Of a stretch of 64,000 nt of DNA, positions 38,759-46,750 are shown in pieces. A program made the translations under genes and the position numbers. Origin of the DNA: MFD01275-c22 sp963705885 (GTDB lineage: Bacteria > Actinomycetota > Actinomycetes > JACCUZ01); contig OY970120.1 in NCBI GenBank assembly GCA_963705885.1, forward strand, positions 3,410,001 to 3,474,000, given 5' to 3'. A model generated the notes under the pieces. The model was not told where the DNA came from, did not search any database, and saw nothing but the letters and a program-made list of their open reading frames with translations. Position 1 is the first letter of the stretch. The number at the start of each line of letters is the position of its first letter.

Positions 38759-39521
38759 CGAGCTCGCGCGTCTCCAGCCCAGCCGGGGCAGCCGGGCGGG
38801 ACCGCCGCTGCCACCACGTCGCCACCAGCGCCCCGACGCCCGCCACCGCGACTCCCGCGGCCACGTCGACGACGTAGTGGTTCCCGGTCAGGACCACGGC
38901 CAGCGCCATGGTGACGGGCGCCGCCACCGCGAGCACGCGCACCGCGCGGCCCGTGCGGGCACGGAGCAGTGCCAGCCCGATGAGCAGGTCCCAGCCGACG
39001 TGCAGGCTCGGCAGCGCGGCGTACTGGTTGACGAACGACGGCGGCTGGAGCACCCGGTAGGCCGAGCTGTGCTGCATCACCGTGTCCGCGATCCCGAGGT
39101 CGGGCATCAGCCGCGGCGGCGCCACCGGGTAGGCCACGAAGACCACGACACCGATGAGGCCGCTGACCAGCATCGCGGTCCGCAGCCAGCGGTAGGTGTC
39201 GGGCCGGCGCCACGCCAGCCAGCCGGCGGCCAGCACGATGACCGGCCAGTGGCCGTAGATGTAGACCCAGTTCGCGAGGGTGACCAGCGCCTGGTGCGGC
39301 AGGACGAGGCCCTGCATCCAGACCTCGACGTCGACGCGCAGCGCGCGCTCGGCGTCGACGAGCCGGTCGGCGTGCGCCGCGGCGAGCGGGTAGCCGGCCT
39401 CGGTGACCCCACGGGTGAGGAAGTAGGCCAGGACGCCCGCCAGGAACAGGGCGGTCTCGGTCAGCAGGGTGCGGTGGCGCGTCACGCACCCCAGGACGCC
39501 GCGACGAGGCCTCGGTGACAT
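38745..39521 (-). CDS. PAP2 superfamily membrane phosphatase/transferase
   Basis: The 258-residue integral membrane protein has about six spans. Its phosphatase motifs are in YAALPSLHVGWDLL (PSLH) and TGNHYVVDVAAG (HxxxD), typical of the PAP2_3/inositol phosphotransferase-like group. Such proteins dephosphorylate lipid phosphates or transfer phospho-inositol on the outer membrane face. The ATG at 39521 has AGGTG eight bases upstream; GTG at 39485 is an alternative. Its last 14 bases overlap the end of the convergent signal peptidase gene. Confidence 0.84.
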   Translation of the reverse strand: MSPRPRRGVLGCVTRHRTLLTETALFLAGVLAYFLTRGVTEAGYPLAAAHADRLVDAERALRVDVEVWMQGLVLPHQALVTLANWVYIYGHWPVIVLAAGWLAWRRPDTYRWLRTAMLVSGLIGVVVFVAYPVAPPRLMPDLGIADTVMQHSSAYRVLQPPSFVNQYAALPSLHVGWDLLIGLALLRARTGRAVRVLAVAAPVTMALAVVLTGNHYVVDVAAGVAVAGVGALVATWWQRRSRPAAPAGLETRELVMAR

Positions 39522-39645
39522 CAGCACCTGTGCAGCGTGCGCGCGGAAGGGTGCCCGCCACATCGGGGAGCGACCCTGGCCTCACCCCGGGACCTCCCCC
39601 GTCGCGCCGGTCAGGGTCTCCCTGAGTGGTGGGCCGCGGTGCGGC

Positions 39646-40572
39646 TCAGAACAGGGCGTTCGCGAGGGCCGTACGCGCGGCCGCGACCCGGTCGTCCTGG
39701 TTGCCGACCAGGTCCAACAGGCCCACGAGATGCGTGCGGGCGCGGTCGCGGTCGTCGCCGGCCGTGCGCCGGACGACGTCGACCAGCCGGCCGAAGGCGT
39801 CGTCGACGTTCCCGCCGAGGAGGTCGAGGTCGGCGGCCTGGCACTGCACCTCGACGTCGTCGGGGCGCTCGACCGCGGCCGCGCGAACCGCACGCTCGTC
39901 GAGTGACTGCGTGCGCCGCAGCAGCTCGACCTGGCCGAGGCCTGCCTGCGCGTCGGCGTCGCCGGGAGCCGACTCGAGCAGGGACCGGTAGGCCGCCGCC
40001 GCTGCCTCGAGGTCGCCCCGCTCGATGGCGTCGTAGGCCTCGTCGTAGCGCGGGTCGCCCGCCGGCTCCTCCTCCTCGTCGGTGACCGCTGCCGGCTCGC
40101 CGCCGGGCACGCGCCCGGTCACGCCGTGGGACTCCGCGAGCTTGAGCAGCTCGTCGAGGTACTGCCGCACCTGCGCCTCGGGCAGCGCCCCCTGGAACAG
40201 CGGGACCGGCTGGCCCTTCACGACGGCGAACACCGCCGGGATGCCCTGCACCTGGAAGGCCTGACCCAGCCGTGGCTGCGCGTCCACGTCGATCTTGGCC
40301 AGCAGCCAGCGGCCCTCGTCGGCCGCGGCGAGGCGCTCGAGCACGGGGCTGAGCTGCTTGCACGGCCCGCACCAGTCGGCCCAGAAGTCGATCACGACCG
40401 GCACCGTCATCGAGGTCTCGATGACCAGGTCCTGGAAGTCGGCCTCGGTGACGTCGACCACGACCGACGCGCTGCCGTCGCCGGTGGCCGGTCCCGCGGC
40501 CGGCGCGCTCGCGGGACGGGCGAGCGAGGACAGGTCGACGGCGCCGTGCGGGTTGAAGGTGGGCTGGCTCAT
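39646..40572 (-). CDS. YbbN/CnoX-like thioredoxin-TPR co-chaperone
   Basis: The 308-residue protein combines a thioredoxin domain (residues about 38-145, active site WADWCGPCK with Cys68/Cys71) with a C-terminal TPR region (YDEAYDAIERGDLEAAAAAYRSLL and a second repeat), the arrangement of YbbN. Family members act as chaperone-linked redox proteins. The Cys pair suggests disulfide exchange, unlike E. coli YbbN, which I recall lacks the second Cys. ATG at 40572 has GGGGGAGG upstream. It follows icmA's end by 31 bases but is transcribed in the same direction ahead of the gap before PAP2. Confidence 0.9.
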   Translation of the reverse strand: MSQPTFNPHGAVDLSSLARPASAPAAGPATGDGSASVVVDVTEADFQDLVIETSMTVPVVIDFWADWCGPCKQLSPVLERLAAADEGRWLLAKIDVDAQPRLGQAFQVQGIPAVFAVVKGQPVPLFQGALPEAQVRQYLDELLKLAESHGVTGRVPGGEPAAVTDEEEEPAGDPRYDEAYDAIERGDLEAAAAAYRSLLESAPGDADAQAGLGQVELLRRTQSLDERAVRAAAVERPDDVEVQCQAADLDLLGGNVDDAFGRLVDVVRRTAGDDRDRARTHLVGLLDLVGNQDDRVAAARTALANALF

Positions 40573-40603
40573 GCCCCCATCCTCCCCCAACGGCACCTGT
40601 GCC

Positions 40604-42277
40604 TCAGAACCGCGGGGGCTCCTGGTAGCTGCCCCACTCGCCGCGCAGCGCGTCGCAGATCTCGCCGAGCGTCGCCTCGGCGCGCACGGCGTCGAGCATC
40701 GCGGGCAGCATGTTGCCGCCGGTCCGGGAGACCTCGACCATCCGGGCGGTCGCCGCGCCGGCCGCCACCATGTCGCGGGCGGCCCGCCGCTCGCCCAGCA
40801 CCCGCTTCTGCTCCCGCTCGACCTCGTGCGAGACCCGCAGGATCTCCAGCGGCTCCTCGACGGTGCGGGTGTGGCAGTTGACCCCGACGATCTTCTTCTC
40901 GCCCTTCTCGAGGGCGGTCTGGTACGTGAAGGCCGCCTCGGCGATCTCGGCCATGAACCAGCCGTCCTCGATGCCGCGCAGCATGCCGGAGGTGATGGTG
41001 CCGTCGGTGCCCATGTCGCGGATCCGGGCGAAGATCGCCTCCGCCTCGGCCTCGATCCTGTCGGTGAGCGCCTCGACGTACCACGACCCGCCGAGCGGGT
41101 CGGCGACGTTGACGACCCCGGTCTCCTCCATGATCACCTGCTGGGTGCGGAGCGCGATCTCCGCGGCCTTCTCGCTGGGCAGCGCGAGCACCTCGTCGAG
41201 GGCGTTGGTGTGCAGCGAGTTCGTGCCGCCGAGCACCGCGGCCAGCGCCTCGACGGCGGTCCGCACGATGTTGTTGTCGGGCTGCTGCGCGGTCAGCGAG
41301 ACCCCTGCGGTCTGCGTGTGGAACCGCAGCCACTGCGCCTTCTCGGTCGTGGCGCCGTAGACGTCGCGCATCCAGCGCGCCCAGATGCGGCGGGCTGCGC
41401 GGAACTTCGCGATCTCCTCGAAGAAGTCGATGTGCGCGTCGAAGAAGAACGACAGCCCGGGGGCGAACATGTCGACGTCGAGCCCGCGCGACAGCCCGAG
41501 CTCGACGTAGCCGAACCCGTCGGCGAGCGTGAACGCCAGCTCCTGCGCGGCCGTCGAGCCGGCCTCGCGGATGTGGTAGCCCGAGACCGAGAGCGGCTTG
41601 TACGCCGGGATGTGCTCGACGCAGTACTCCATCAGGTCGCCGATGAGCCGCAGGTGCGGCTCGGGCGGGAACAGCCACTCCTTCTGGGCGATGTACTCCT
41701 TGAAGATGTCGGTCTGCAGCGTGCCGTTGAGCACCGAGATGTCGACGCCCTGGCGCTCGGCCGCGACGAGGTACATGCAGAAGACCGGCACCGCGGGGCC
41801 GCTGATCGTCATCGACGTCGTGACGTCGCCCAGCGGGATGTCGGAGAACAGGACCTCCATGTCGGCCGCGGAGTCGATCGCCACCCCGCAGTGACCGACC
41901 TCGCCGAGCGAGCGGTCGTCGTCGGAGTCGCGCCCCATGAGCGTCGGCATGTCGAAGGCCACCGACAGCCCGCCGCCGCCGGCCGCGAGGATCATCTTGT
42001 AGCGCTCGTTGGTCTGCGCCGCGTTGCCGAAGCCGGCGAACTGGCGGATCGTCCAGGTGCGCCCGCGGTAGCCGGTCGGGTGGAGCCCGCGCGTGAAGGG
42101 GAACTCGCCCGGCCAGCCGATGCGCTCGAACCCCTCGACGGTGTCGCCGGGCCGCGGCCCGTAGACAGGGTCGACCTCGACCCCGGACAGCGTGGTGAAG
42201 TCGGCGTCCCGCACCCGTGACGCCTCGAAGCGCTGCTGCCACCGGCGGCGCCCGGCCTCGATCTGCTCGGCGTCCAC
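40604..42277 (-). CDS. icmA: Isobutyryl-CoA mutase large subunit
   Basis: The 557-residue protein is the barrel subunit of a B12-dependent acyl-CoA mutase without its own B12 domain. It carries Phe80 (TIRQFAGFG) and Gln198 (EYIAQKEWLF) at the two positions that, as I recall, separate isobutyryl-CoA mutase (Phe80/Gln198) from methylmalonyl-CoA mutase (Tyr89/Arg207). It should therefore interconvert isobutyryl- and n-butyryl-CoA. The GTG at 42277 has GGAAGGGA upstream and aligns with Streptomyces IcmA from residue 1. It needs a small B12-binding subunit (IcmB), which is not in the window. meaB, its likely GTPase chaperone, is at 44033. Confidence 0.9.
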   Translation of the reverse strand: MDAEQIEAGRRRWQQRFEASRVRDADFTTLSGVEVDPVYGPRPGDTVEGFERIGWPGEFPFTRGLHPTGYRGRTWTIRQFAGFGNAAQTNERYKMILAAGGGGLSVAFDMPTLMGRDSDDDRSLGEVGHCGVAIDSAADMEVLFSDIPLGDVTTSMTISGPAVPVFCMYLVAAERQGVDISVLNGTLQTDIFKEYIAQKEWLFPPEPHLRLIGDLMEYCVEHIPAYKPLSVSGYHIREAGSTAAQELAFTLADGFGYVELGLSRGLDVDMFAPGLSFFFDAHIDFFEEIAKFRAARRIWARWMRDVYGATTEKAQWLRFHTQTAGVSLTAQQPDNNIVRTAVEALAAVLGGTNSLHTNALDEVLALPSEKAAEIALRTQQVIMEETGVVNVADPLGGSWYVEALTDRIEAEAEAIFARIRDMGTDGTITSGMLRGIEDGWFMAEIAEAAFTYQTALEKGEKKIVGVNCHTRTVEEPLEILRVSHEVEREQKRVLGERRAARDMVAAGAATARMVEVSRTGGNMLPAMLDAVRAEATLGEICDALRGEWGSYQEPPRF

Positions 42278-42478
42278 GACGTCCCTTCCGTTCCCGGCGG
42301 GCGTGACACCGGCGCGGCGGACCAACGCCGCACTGTCATGCCCGGAATGTTTCCCAGAGCCTACCCGGCGGGCCTAGGCTCCAGCCGTGGAGACGGGCGA
42401 CCGGCCCGCTGCAGGCCGGCTCCATCGGAACGCGGGGTCGACAGCGAACCTCTCGGGGGGTTCGCGCGTCCTCGGGGC

Positions 42479-42997
42479 ATGTCCGGTGCTGTGGTGACGG
42501 CCGGGGTCCCCGGGGCGGCCGCGGTCCCCCTGACGCGTGACGAGGCGGCCCGCGTCCTGTGGAACCTCCACTACGCCCCGCTCGCCGGCTGGTGCGCTGC
42601 GCTGCTCGGCGACCGCGACGCCGCCCACGACGTCGCGTCGGAGGCGTTCGTCCGCCTGCTCTCACGGTGGCTGACGGTCCGCGACCCCAAGGGCTTCCTC
42701 TACGTCGCGGCCCACAACCTCGTCCGCGACATCTGGCGTCGCGAGCAGCGCGACCGGAGGCTGCGCCAGCGGCTCGAGCAGACGGTCGCGACCACGACGC
42801 CCGCGGCGGACCCCTCGATCCGCGACCTGGTCGAGAGGCTCCCGGAACGGATGCGCGCCGCGGTGCTGCTGCACTACTACGCCGGCCTGAACGTGGCGGA
42901 GGTCGCGAGTGCCCTGGGACGACCGGACGGCACGGTCAAGCGGTGCCTGCACGACGCCCGGAACATCCTGCGCGACGAGCTGACGGCGGCGCCGTGA
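42479..42997 (+). CDS. ECF-type sigma-70 family RNA polymerase sigma factor
   Basis: The 172-residue protein has sigma region 2 (LLGDRDAAHDVASEAFVRLLSRW, then PKGFLYVAAHNLVRDIWRRE) and region 4 (LPERMRAAVLLHYYAGLNVAEVASALGRPDGTVK). It resembles SigE/SigM-like group members in which a membrane protein is encoded directly downstream. ATG at 42479 was chosen as the first Met after a GC-rich, likely untranslated part; a longer reading to 42338 is not supported. The stop overlaps the downstream GTG (GTGA). Confidence 0.87.
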   Translation: MSGAVVTAGVPGAAAVPLTRDEAARVLWNLHYAPLAGWCAALLGDRDAAHDVASEAFVRLLSRWLTVRDPKGFLYVAAHNLVRDIWRREQRDRRLRQRLEQTVATTTPAADPSIRDLVERLPERMRAAVLLHYYAGLNVAEVASALGRPDGTVKRCLHDARNILRDELTAAP

Positions 42998-44022
42998 GCG
43001 GGTTCCCGCGTCAGGACATCCCCCCGCTCGAGCCCCCGTCCGGGGAGTTCGACGTCGTGCTGCGCCGCGCCAACGAGCGGCGTCAGCGACAAGCCGCGCG
43101 AGCCCTCGCGTTGGCCGCAGTCCTCGTGGCGGGCCTGGCCGGCGGCCTCGCCCTGGACCAGCCCATGGCGACCGTGCCGGACGCCCTGCGTGCGGCCGGC
43201 AACCAGATCGGCCTGGGCCAGTCCGACGCGGAGCGGGCGGCCGGGGCCCCGGACGCCGCCTCGCGCACGCCGGAGGAGCCCGCGGCGGCGGCCGCCGCAC
43301 CGGTGACCGAGGCGCCGACCGCTCCCGACGACACGGCCGGCGACGGCGACCTGGTGGTCGCCGGCAAGGCGGTCGGCGTCGCCGGGCAGCCCGCGTCGGG
43401 GCTCTTCGTCTACCCCGGGGAGCCGGGCGCCGAGGGCTTCGTCCCGGCCGCCGAGCCACTCGGACGTACGGCCGAGGACGGGACGTTCTCGTTCCCCTGC
43501 ACGGGGACGCCGGTGCTGCTGGCCCCGTGGCGGCTCAACGTGCCGGCGGCGGCGTCGGCGGCCGAGGCGACGTGGGCCGCCACGTTCGTCGGCGGGGTGA
43601 CCGAGGTCGACAGCGCGCTCGCCGCGCCGTGCAGTCGCGACGGGACGACGTCGACGACCGTCGTGCAGGCCGGGTCCGCGCTGACCGGCACGGTCACGAT
43701 CGGCCCGGGCTGCGGGTCCGGCTCCACGGCCCTGCGGGTGCGGCTGCTCGACGATGCTGGGCTCGCGGTGCGTGTCGGCGGGCTGCAGGACGGCGACACC
43801 TACCGCGTCGGCGGCCTGCCGACCGGCCGGCACTCGATCAGCGCCGCGGGCGTCCGCAGCACGGTCGTCACGGTCGACGGTGAGACCGTGGTCCACGACG
43901 TGACCGTTACGTGCGACGCCCTGCCGAGCACCGAGCCGACGCCGACGGTCACCTCCGGCCCGGTCACCTCACCGCCCGTGCAGTCACCGTCCCCGAGCCC
44001 GTCGACGACCCGCTCACCCTGA
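42994..44022 (+). CDS. Single-span membrane protein coupled to the sigma factor (possible anti-sigma)
   Basis: The 342-residue protein has a short cytoplasmic part (about residues 1-35, with LRRANERRQRQAAR), one span (ALALAAVLVAGLAGGLAL), then a long outer region. This has an Ala/Glu/Pro linker, a carboxypeptidase-regulatory-like repeat (GKAVGVAGQPASGLFVYPGEPG), a second beta domain (ALTGTVTIGPGCGSGSTALRV) and a Pro/Ser/Thr-rich tail. Overlap with the sigma gene implies joint control. A classic zinc anti-sigma motif (HxxxCxxC) is absent, so anti-sigma function is only suggested by position. The outer domains might sense envelope state. Confidence 0.78.
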   Translation: MSGFPRQDIPPLEPPSGEFDVVLRRANERRQRQAARALALAAVLVAGLAGGLALDQPMATVPDALRAAGNQIGLGQSDAERAAGAPDAASRTPEEPAAAAAAPVTEAPTAPDDTAGDGDLVVAGKAVGVAGQPASGLFVYPGEPGAEGFVPAAEPLGRTAEDGTFSFPCTGTPVLLAPWRLNVPAAASAAEATWAATFVGGVTEVDSALAAPCSRDGTTSTTVVQAGSALTGTVTIGPGCGSGSTALRVRLLDDAGLAVRVGGLQDGDTYRVGGLPTGRHSISAAGVRSTVVTVDGETVVHDVTVTCDALPSTEPTPTVTSGPVTSPPVQSPSPSPSTTRSP

Positions 44023-44032
44023 CCGGACCTCG

Positions 44033-45016
44033 TCAGCCCCCGGCGGTCAGGCCCTCGACCAGCCGGTCCGCGGCGGCATAGGGGTCGGTGCGGCCCTCGA
44101 CGACCTCGGCCGCGAGCTCGTCCAGGCCGTTCGCCCCGTGCCGGGAGCGCAGGTCGCCCATGCGCGAGCGCAGCGCGGTGACCGCGATCGCCTCCACCTC
44201 GTCGGCGGCCCGGCGCAGCCGACGCCGGCGCAGCTCGCCGGTCTCCTCGAGCCAGGCCCGGTGCTTCTCGAGGGCCTCCACGACCTCGTCGAGCCCGTCA
44301 CCCCGCGAGGCCACGGTCTTGAGGATCGGCGGGCGCCAGTCGCCCGGCCCCCGCCGCTCGCCGAGGGTGAGCATGTGGCGCAGCTCGCGCACCGTCGCGT
44401 CGGCGCCGTCGCGGTCGGCCTTGTTCACCACGTAGACGTCGCCGACCTCGAGGATGCCCGCCTTGGCGGCCTGGATGGCGTCGCCCATCCCGGGGGCCAG
44501 CAGCACGACGGTGGTGTCGGCGAGCCCGGCGACCTCCACCTCCGACTGCCCCACACCGACCGTCTCGACCAGCACGACGTCGCACCCGGCCGCGTCGAGC
44601 ACCCGCAGCGCCTGCGGGGTCGTCCACGACAGCCCGCCGAGGTGACCCCTGCTGGCCATCGACCGGATGTAGACGTCGGGGTCGAGAGCGTGCTCCTGCA
44701 TCCGCACCCGGTCGCCGAGCAGCGCGCCGCCGGAGAAGGGCGAGGAGGGGTCGACGGCGAGCACGCCGACCCGCTTGCCGTGCGCGCGGTAGGCGCCGAC
44801 CAGGGCGCTGGTGCTCGTGGACTTGCCGACCCCGGGCGCGCCGGTGAGGCCGACGACGGTGGCCTTGCCGCCGTGCGGCATGAGTGCGGCCATCGCCTCC
44901 CGCAGCAGCGGCGAGGCGTCCTCGACCAGCGAGATCAGCCGCGCGACGGAGCGGGCGTCGCCGGCGCGGGCGCGCTCGACCAGCGCGCCGACGTCGGTCG
45001 GCCGGCTCGGGGGCAC
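44033..45016 (-). CDS. meaB: MeaB-type G3E GTPase, B12-mutase chaperone
   Basis: The 327-residue P-loop GTPase has Walker A LTGAPGVGKST (residues 57-67), the switch-like VDPSSPFSGGALLGDR, an ETVGVGQSE block and the NKAD guanine-specificity motif. MeaB loads B12 into acyl-CoA mutases and protects them. The GTG at 45016 lies five bases past the thiolase stop. Its client here may be IcmA, whose gene ends 1.8 kb away, or a methylmalonyl-CoA mutase elsewhere. Confidence 0.93.
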   Translation of the reverse strand: MPPSRPTDVGALVERARAGDARSVARLISLVEDASPLLREAMAALMPHGGKATVVGLTGAPGVGKSTSTSALVGAYRAHGKRVGVLAVDPSSPFSGGALLGDRVRMQEHALDPDVYIRSMASRGHLGGLSWTTPQALRVLDAAGCDVVLVETVGVGQSEVEVAGLADTTVVLLAPGMGDAIQAAKAGILEVGDVYVVNKADRDGADATVRELRHMLTLGERRGPGDWRPPILKTVASRGDGLDEVVEALEKHRAWLEETGELRRRRLRRAADEVEAIAVTALRSRMGDLRSRHGANGLDELAAEVVEGRTDPYAAADRLVEGLTAGG

Positions 45017-45021
45017 GCGGC

Positions 45022-46210
45022 TCAGGCCTGCGGCACGCGCACCACGAGCGCGTCGCCCTGGCCGCCGCCGCCGCAGAGCGCCGCCGCACCGACGCCCCCG
45101 CCACGGCGCCTGAGCTCGAGCGCGAGGGTGAGCACCAGGCGGGCCCCGCTCATGCCGATCGGGTGTCCCATGGCGATCGCGCCGCCGTTGACGTTCACGA
45201 CGTCCTCACCGAGGCCGAGCTCGCGCATCGACTGGATGCCCACCGACGCGAACGCCTCGTTGATCTCGACGAGGTCGAGGTCGTCCACGGCCATCTTCTC
45301 CTTGGCGAGGGCGGCCCTGATGGCGTTGGCCGGCTGGCTCTGCAGGCTGGCGTCCGGGCCCGCGACCACGCCGTGCGCGCCGATCTCGGCGAGCCAGGTG
45401 AGCCCGAGCTCCTCGGCCTTGGCCCGGCTCATGACGACGACGGCCGCCCCGCCGTCGGAGATCTGCGAGGAGGAGCCGGCGGTGATGGTGCCGTCGGGCG
45501 CGAAGGCCGGCCGCAGCTTGGCGAGCAGGTCGGCGGTGGTGTCGGCGCGCACGCCCTCGTCGGTGGAGAAGACGATCGGGTCGCCCCTGCGCTGCGGGAT
45601 CTCGACGGGGACGATCTCGTCGTCGAAGAGCCCGTTCTTCGCGGCCTCCGCCGCGCGCTGGTGGGAACGGGCCGAGAACGCGTCCTGGTCCTCGCGGCTG
45701 ATGCCGAGCCGGGCGTTGTAGCGCTCGGTCGACTCCCCCATCGCGCAGTCGTCGAAGGCGCAGTAGAGGCCGTCGTGAGCCATGGCGTCGAGCATCTGCG
45801 ACCGAGCCGTACTTGAAGCCGGAGCGGCTGTCGGGCAGCAGGTGCGGCGCCTGGGTCATCGACTCCATGCCGCCGGCCACGACGATCTCGAACTCGCCGG
45901 CGCGGATCAGCTGGTCGGCCAGGGCGATCGCGTCCAGCCCGGACAGGCACACCTTGTTGATCGTCAGGGCGGGGACGGTCATCGGGATGCCGGCCTTGAC
46001 CGCCGCCTGGCGCGCGGTGATCTGCCCCGCGCCGGCCTGCAGCACCTGGCCCATGATCACGTAGTCGACCTGCCCGGGCGCGACGCCTGCCCGGTCGAGG
46101 GCACCCTTGATCGCGAACCCGCCGAGGTCGGCGCCGGAGAAGTCCTTGAGCGAGCCCAGCAGGCGGCCCATCGGGGTGCGCGCCCCCGCGACGATGACGG
46201 AACCGGGCAT
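45022..46210 (-). pseudogene. Acetyl-CoA C-acetyltransferase (thiolase), frame broken by one extra base
   Basis: The thiolase condenses two acetyl-CoA or cleaves 3-ketoacyl-CoA. From the ATG at 46210 it reads GSVIVAGARTPMGR with the active Cys in TINKVCLSGLDA, up to SRSGFKYGSV. At about 45799-45802 the frame shifts and the sequence continues QMLDAMAHDGLYC in another frame, through GHPIGMSGARL (catalytic His) and the CGGGGQGDALV end (second Cys). Removing one G restores 395 residues, the normal size. All active-site residues survive, so an assembly indel is at least as likely as inactivation. It is followed by meaB and divergent from mce. Confidence 0.88.
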
Positions 46211-46260
46211 GACTGCAACCTCCTGCGACGCGTTCGGACCTGCGCTGTCACGATAGCCGC

Positions 46261-46680
46261 ATGCTCAGGCGCATCGACCACGTCGGTCTGGCCGTCGAGG
46301 ATCTCGACGCGGCGGTGGAGTTCTACGCCCGCACCTTCGACGTGCACGTGGTGCACGAGGAGGTCAACGAGGAGCAGGGCGTACGCGAGGCGATGCTGGC
46401 GGTCGGGGACTCCGGCTCGCACATCCAGCTCCTGGCGCCCCTGCGGCCCGACTCCCCCATCGGGCGGTTCCTCGAGCGCTCCGGCCCCGGCATCCAGCAG
46501 GTCGCCTACACGGTGGACGACGTGGAGGCCGTGGCGGCGACCCTTCGCGAGCGCGGGGTCCGCCTGCTCTACGACGAGGCCAGGCCCGGCACCGCCGGCT
46601 CCCGGGTCAACTTCGTGCACCCGAAGGACGCCCTCGGCGTGCTCGTCGAGCTGGTCCAGCCCGCCCCCGCCGGGCAGTGA
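46261..46680 (+). CDS. mce: Methylmalonyl-CoA epimerase
   Basis: The 139-residue vicinal-oxygen-chelate protein starts MLRRIDHVGLAV, with His7 as the first metal ligand, and ends DALGVLVELVQP with the Glu ligand. The QLLAPL and NFVHPKD blocks are typical. It racemises (R)/(S)-methylmalonyl-CoA (and can epimerise ethylmalonyl-CoA) between carboxylation and mutase steps. It starts about 50 bases from the divergent thiolase and precedes ccr by 70 bases. Confidence 0.92.
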   Translation: MLRRIDHVGLAVEDLDAAVEFYARTFDVHVVHEEVNEEQGVREAMLAVGDSGSHIQLLAPLRPDSPIGRFLERSGPGIQQVAYTVDDVEAVAATLRERGVRLLYDEARPGTAGSRVNFVHPKDALGVLVELVQPAPAGQ

Positions 46681-46704
46681 CCTCCACCCGGCTTGGCCCG
46701 GTGG

Positions 46705-46723
46705 GTTACTCGCCAGTAGCATC
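46705..46723. promoter_or_regulatory. Palindromic operator candidate upstream of ccr
   Basis: GTTACTCGCCAGTAGCATC repeats the site before etfB/methyltransferase (19199-19217) with one mismatch in 19. It lies about 28 bases before the ccr start codon, just upstream of its GGAGG ribosome binding site, where a bound regulator would block transcription. Confidence 0.6.
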
Positions 46724-46750
46724 CGGGCAGCCGAGCTCCGGAGGCACGCG

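Noticed and set aside
40295..42220. Long plus-strand frame opposite icmA and ybbN
   Set aside because: Shadow frame; no start signal or family resemblance, and the opposite strand encodes well-conserved proteins.
42338..42478. N-terminal extension of the ECF sigma factor
   Set aside because: The extra 47 residues are Pro/Arg/Gly-rich, overlap the icmA promoter region, and have no sigma homology; the ATG at 42479 gives a normal N-terminus.
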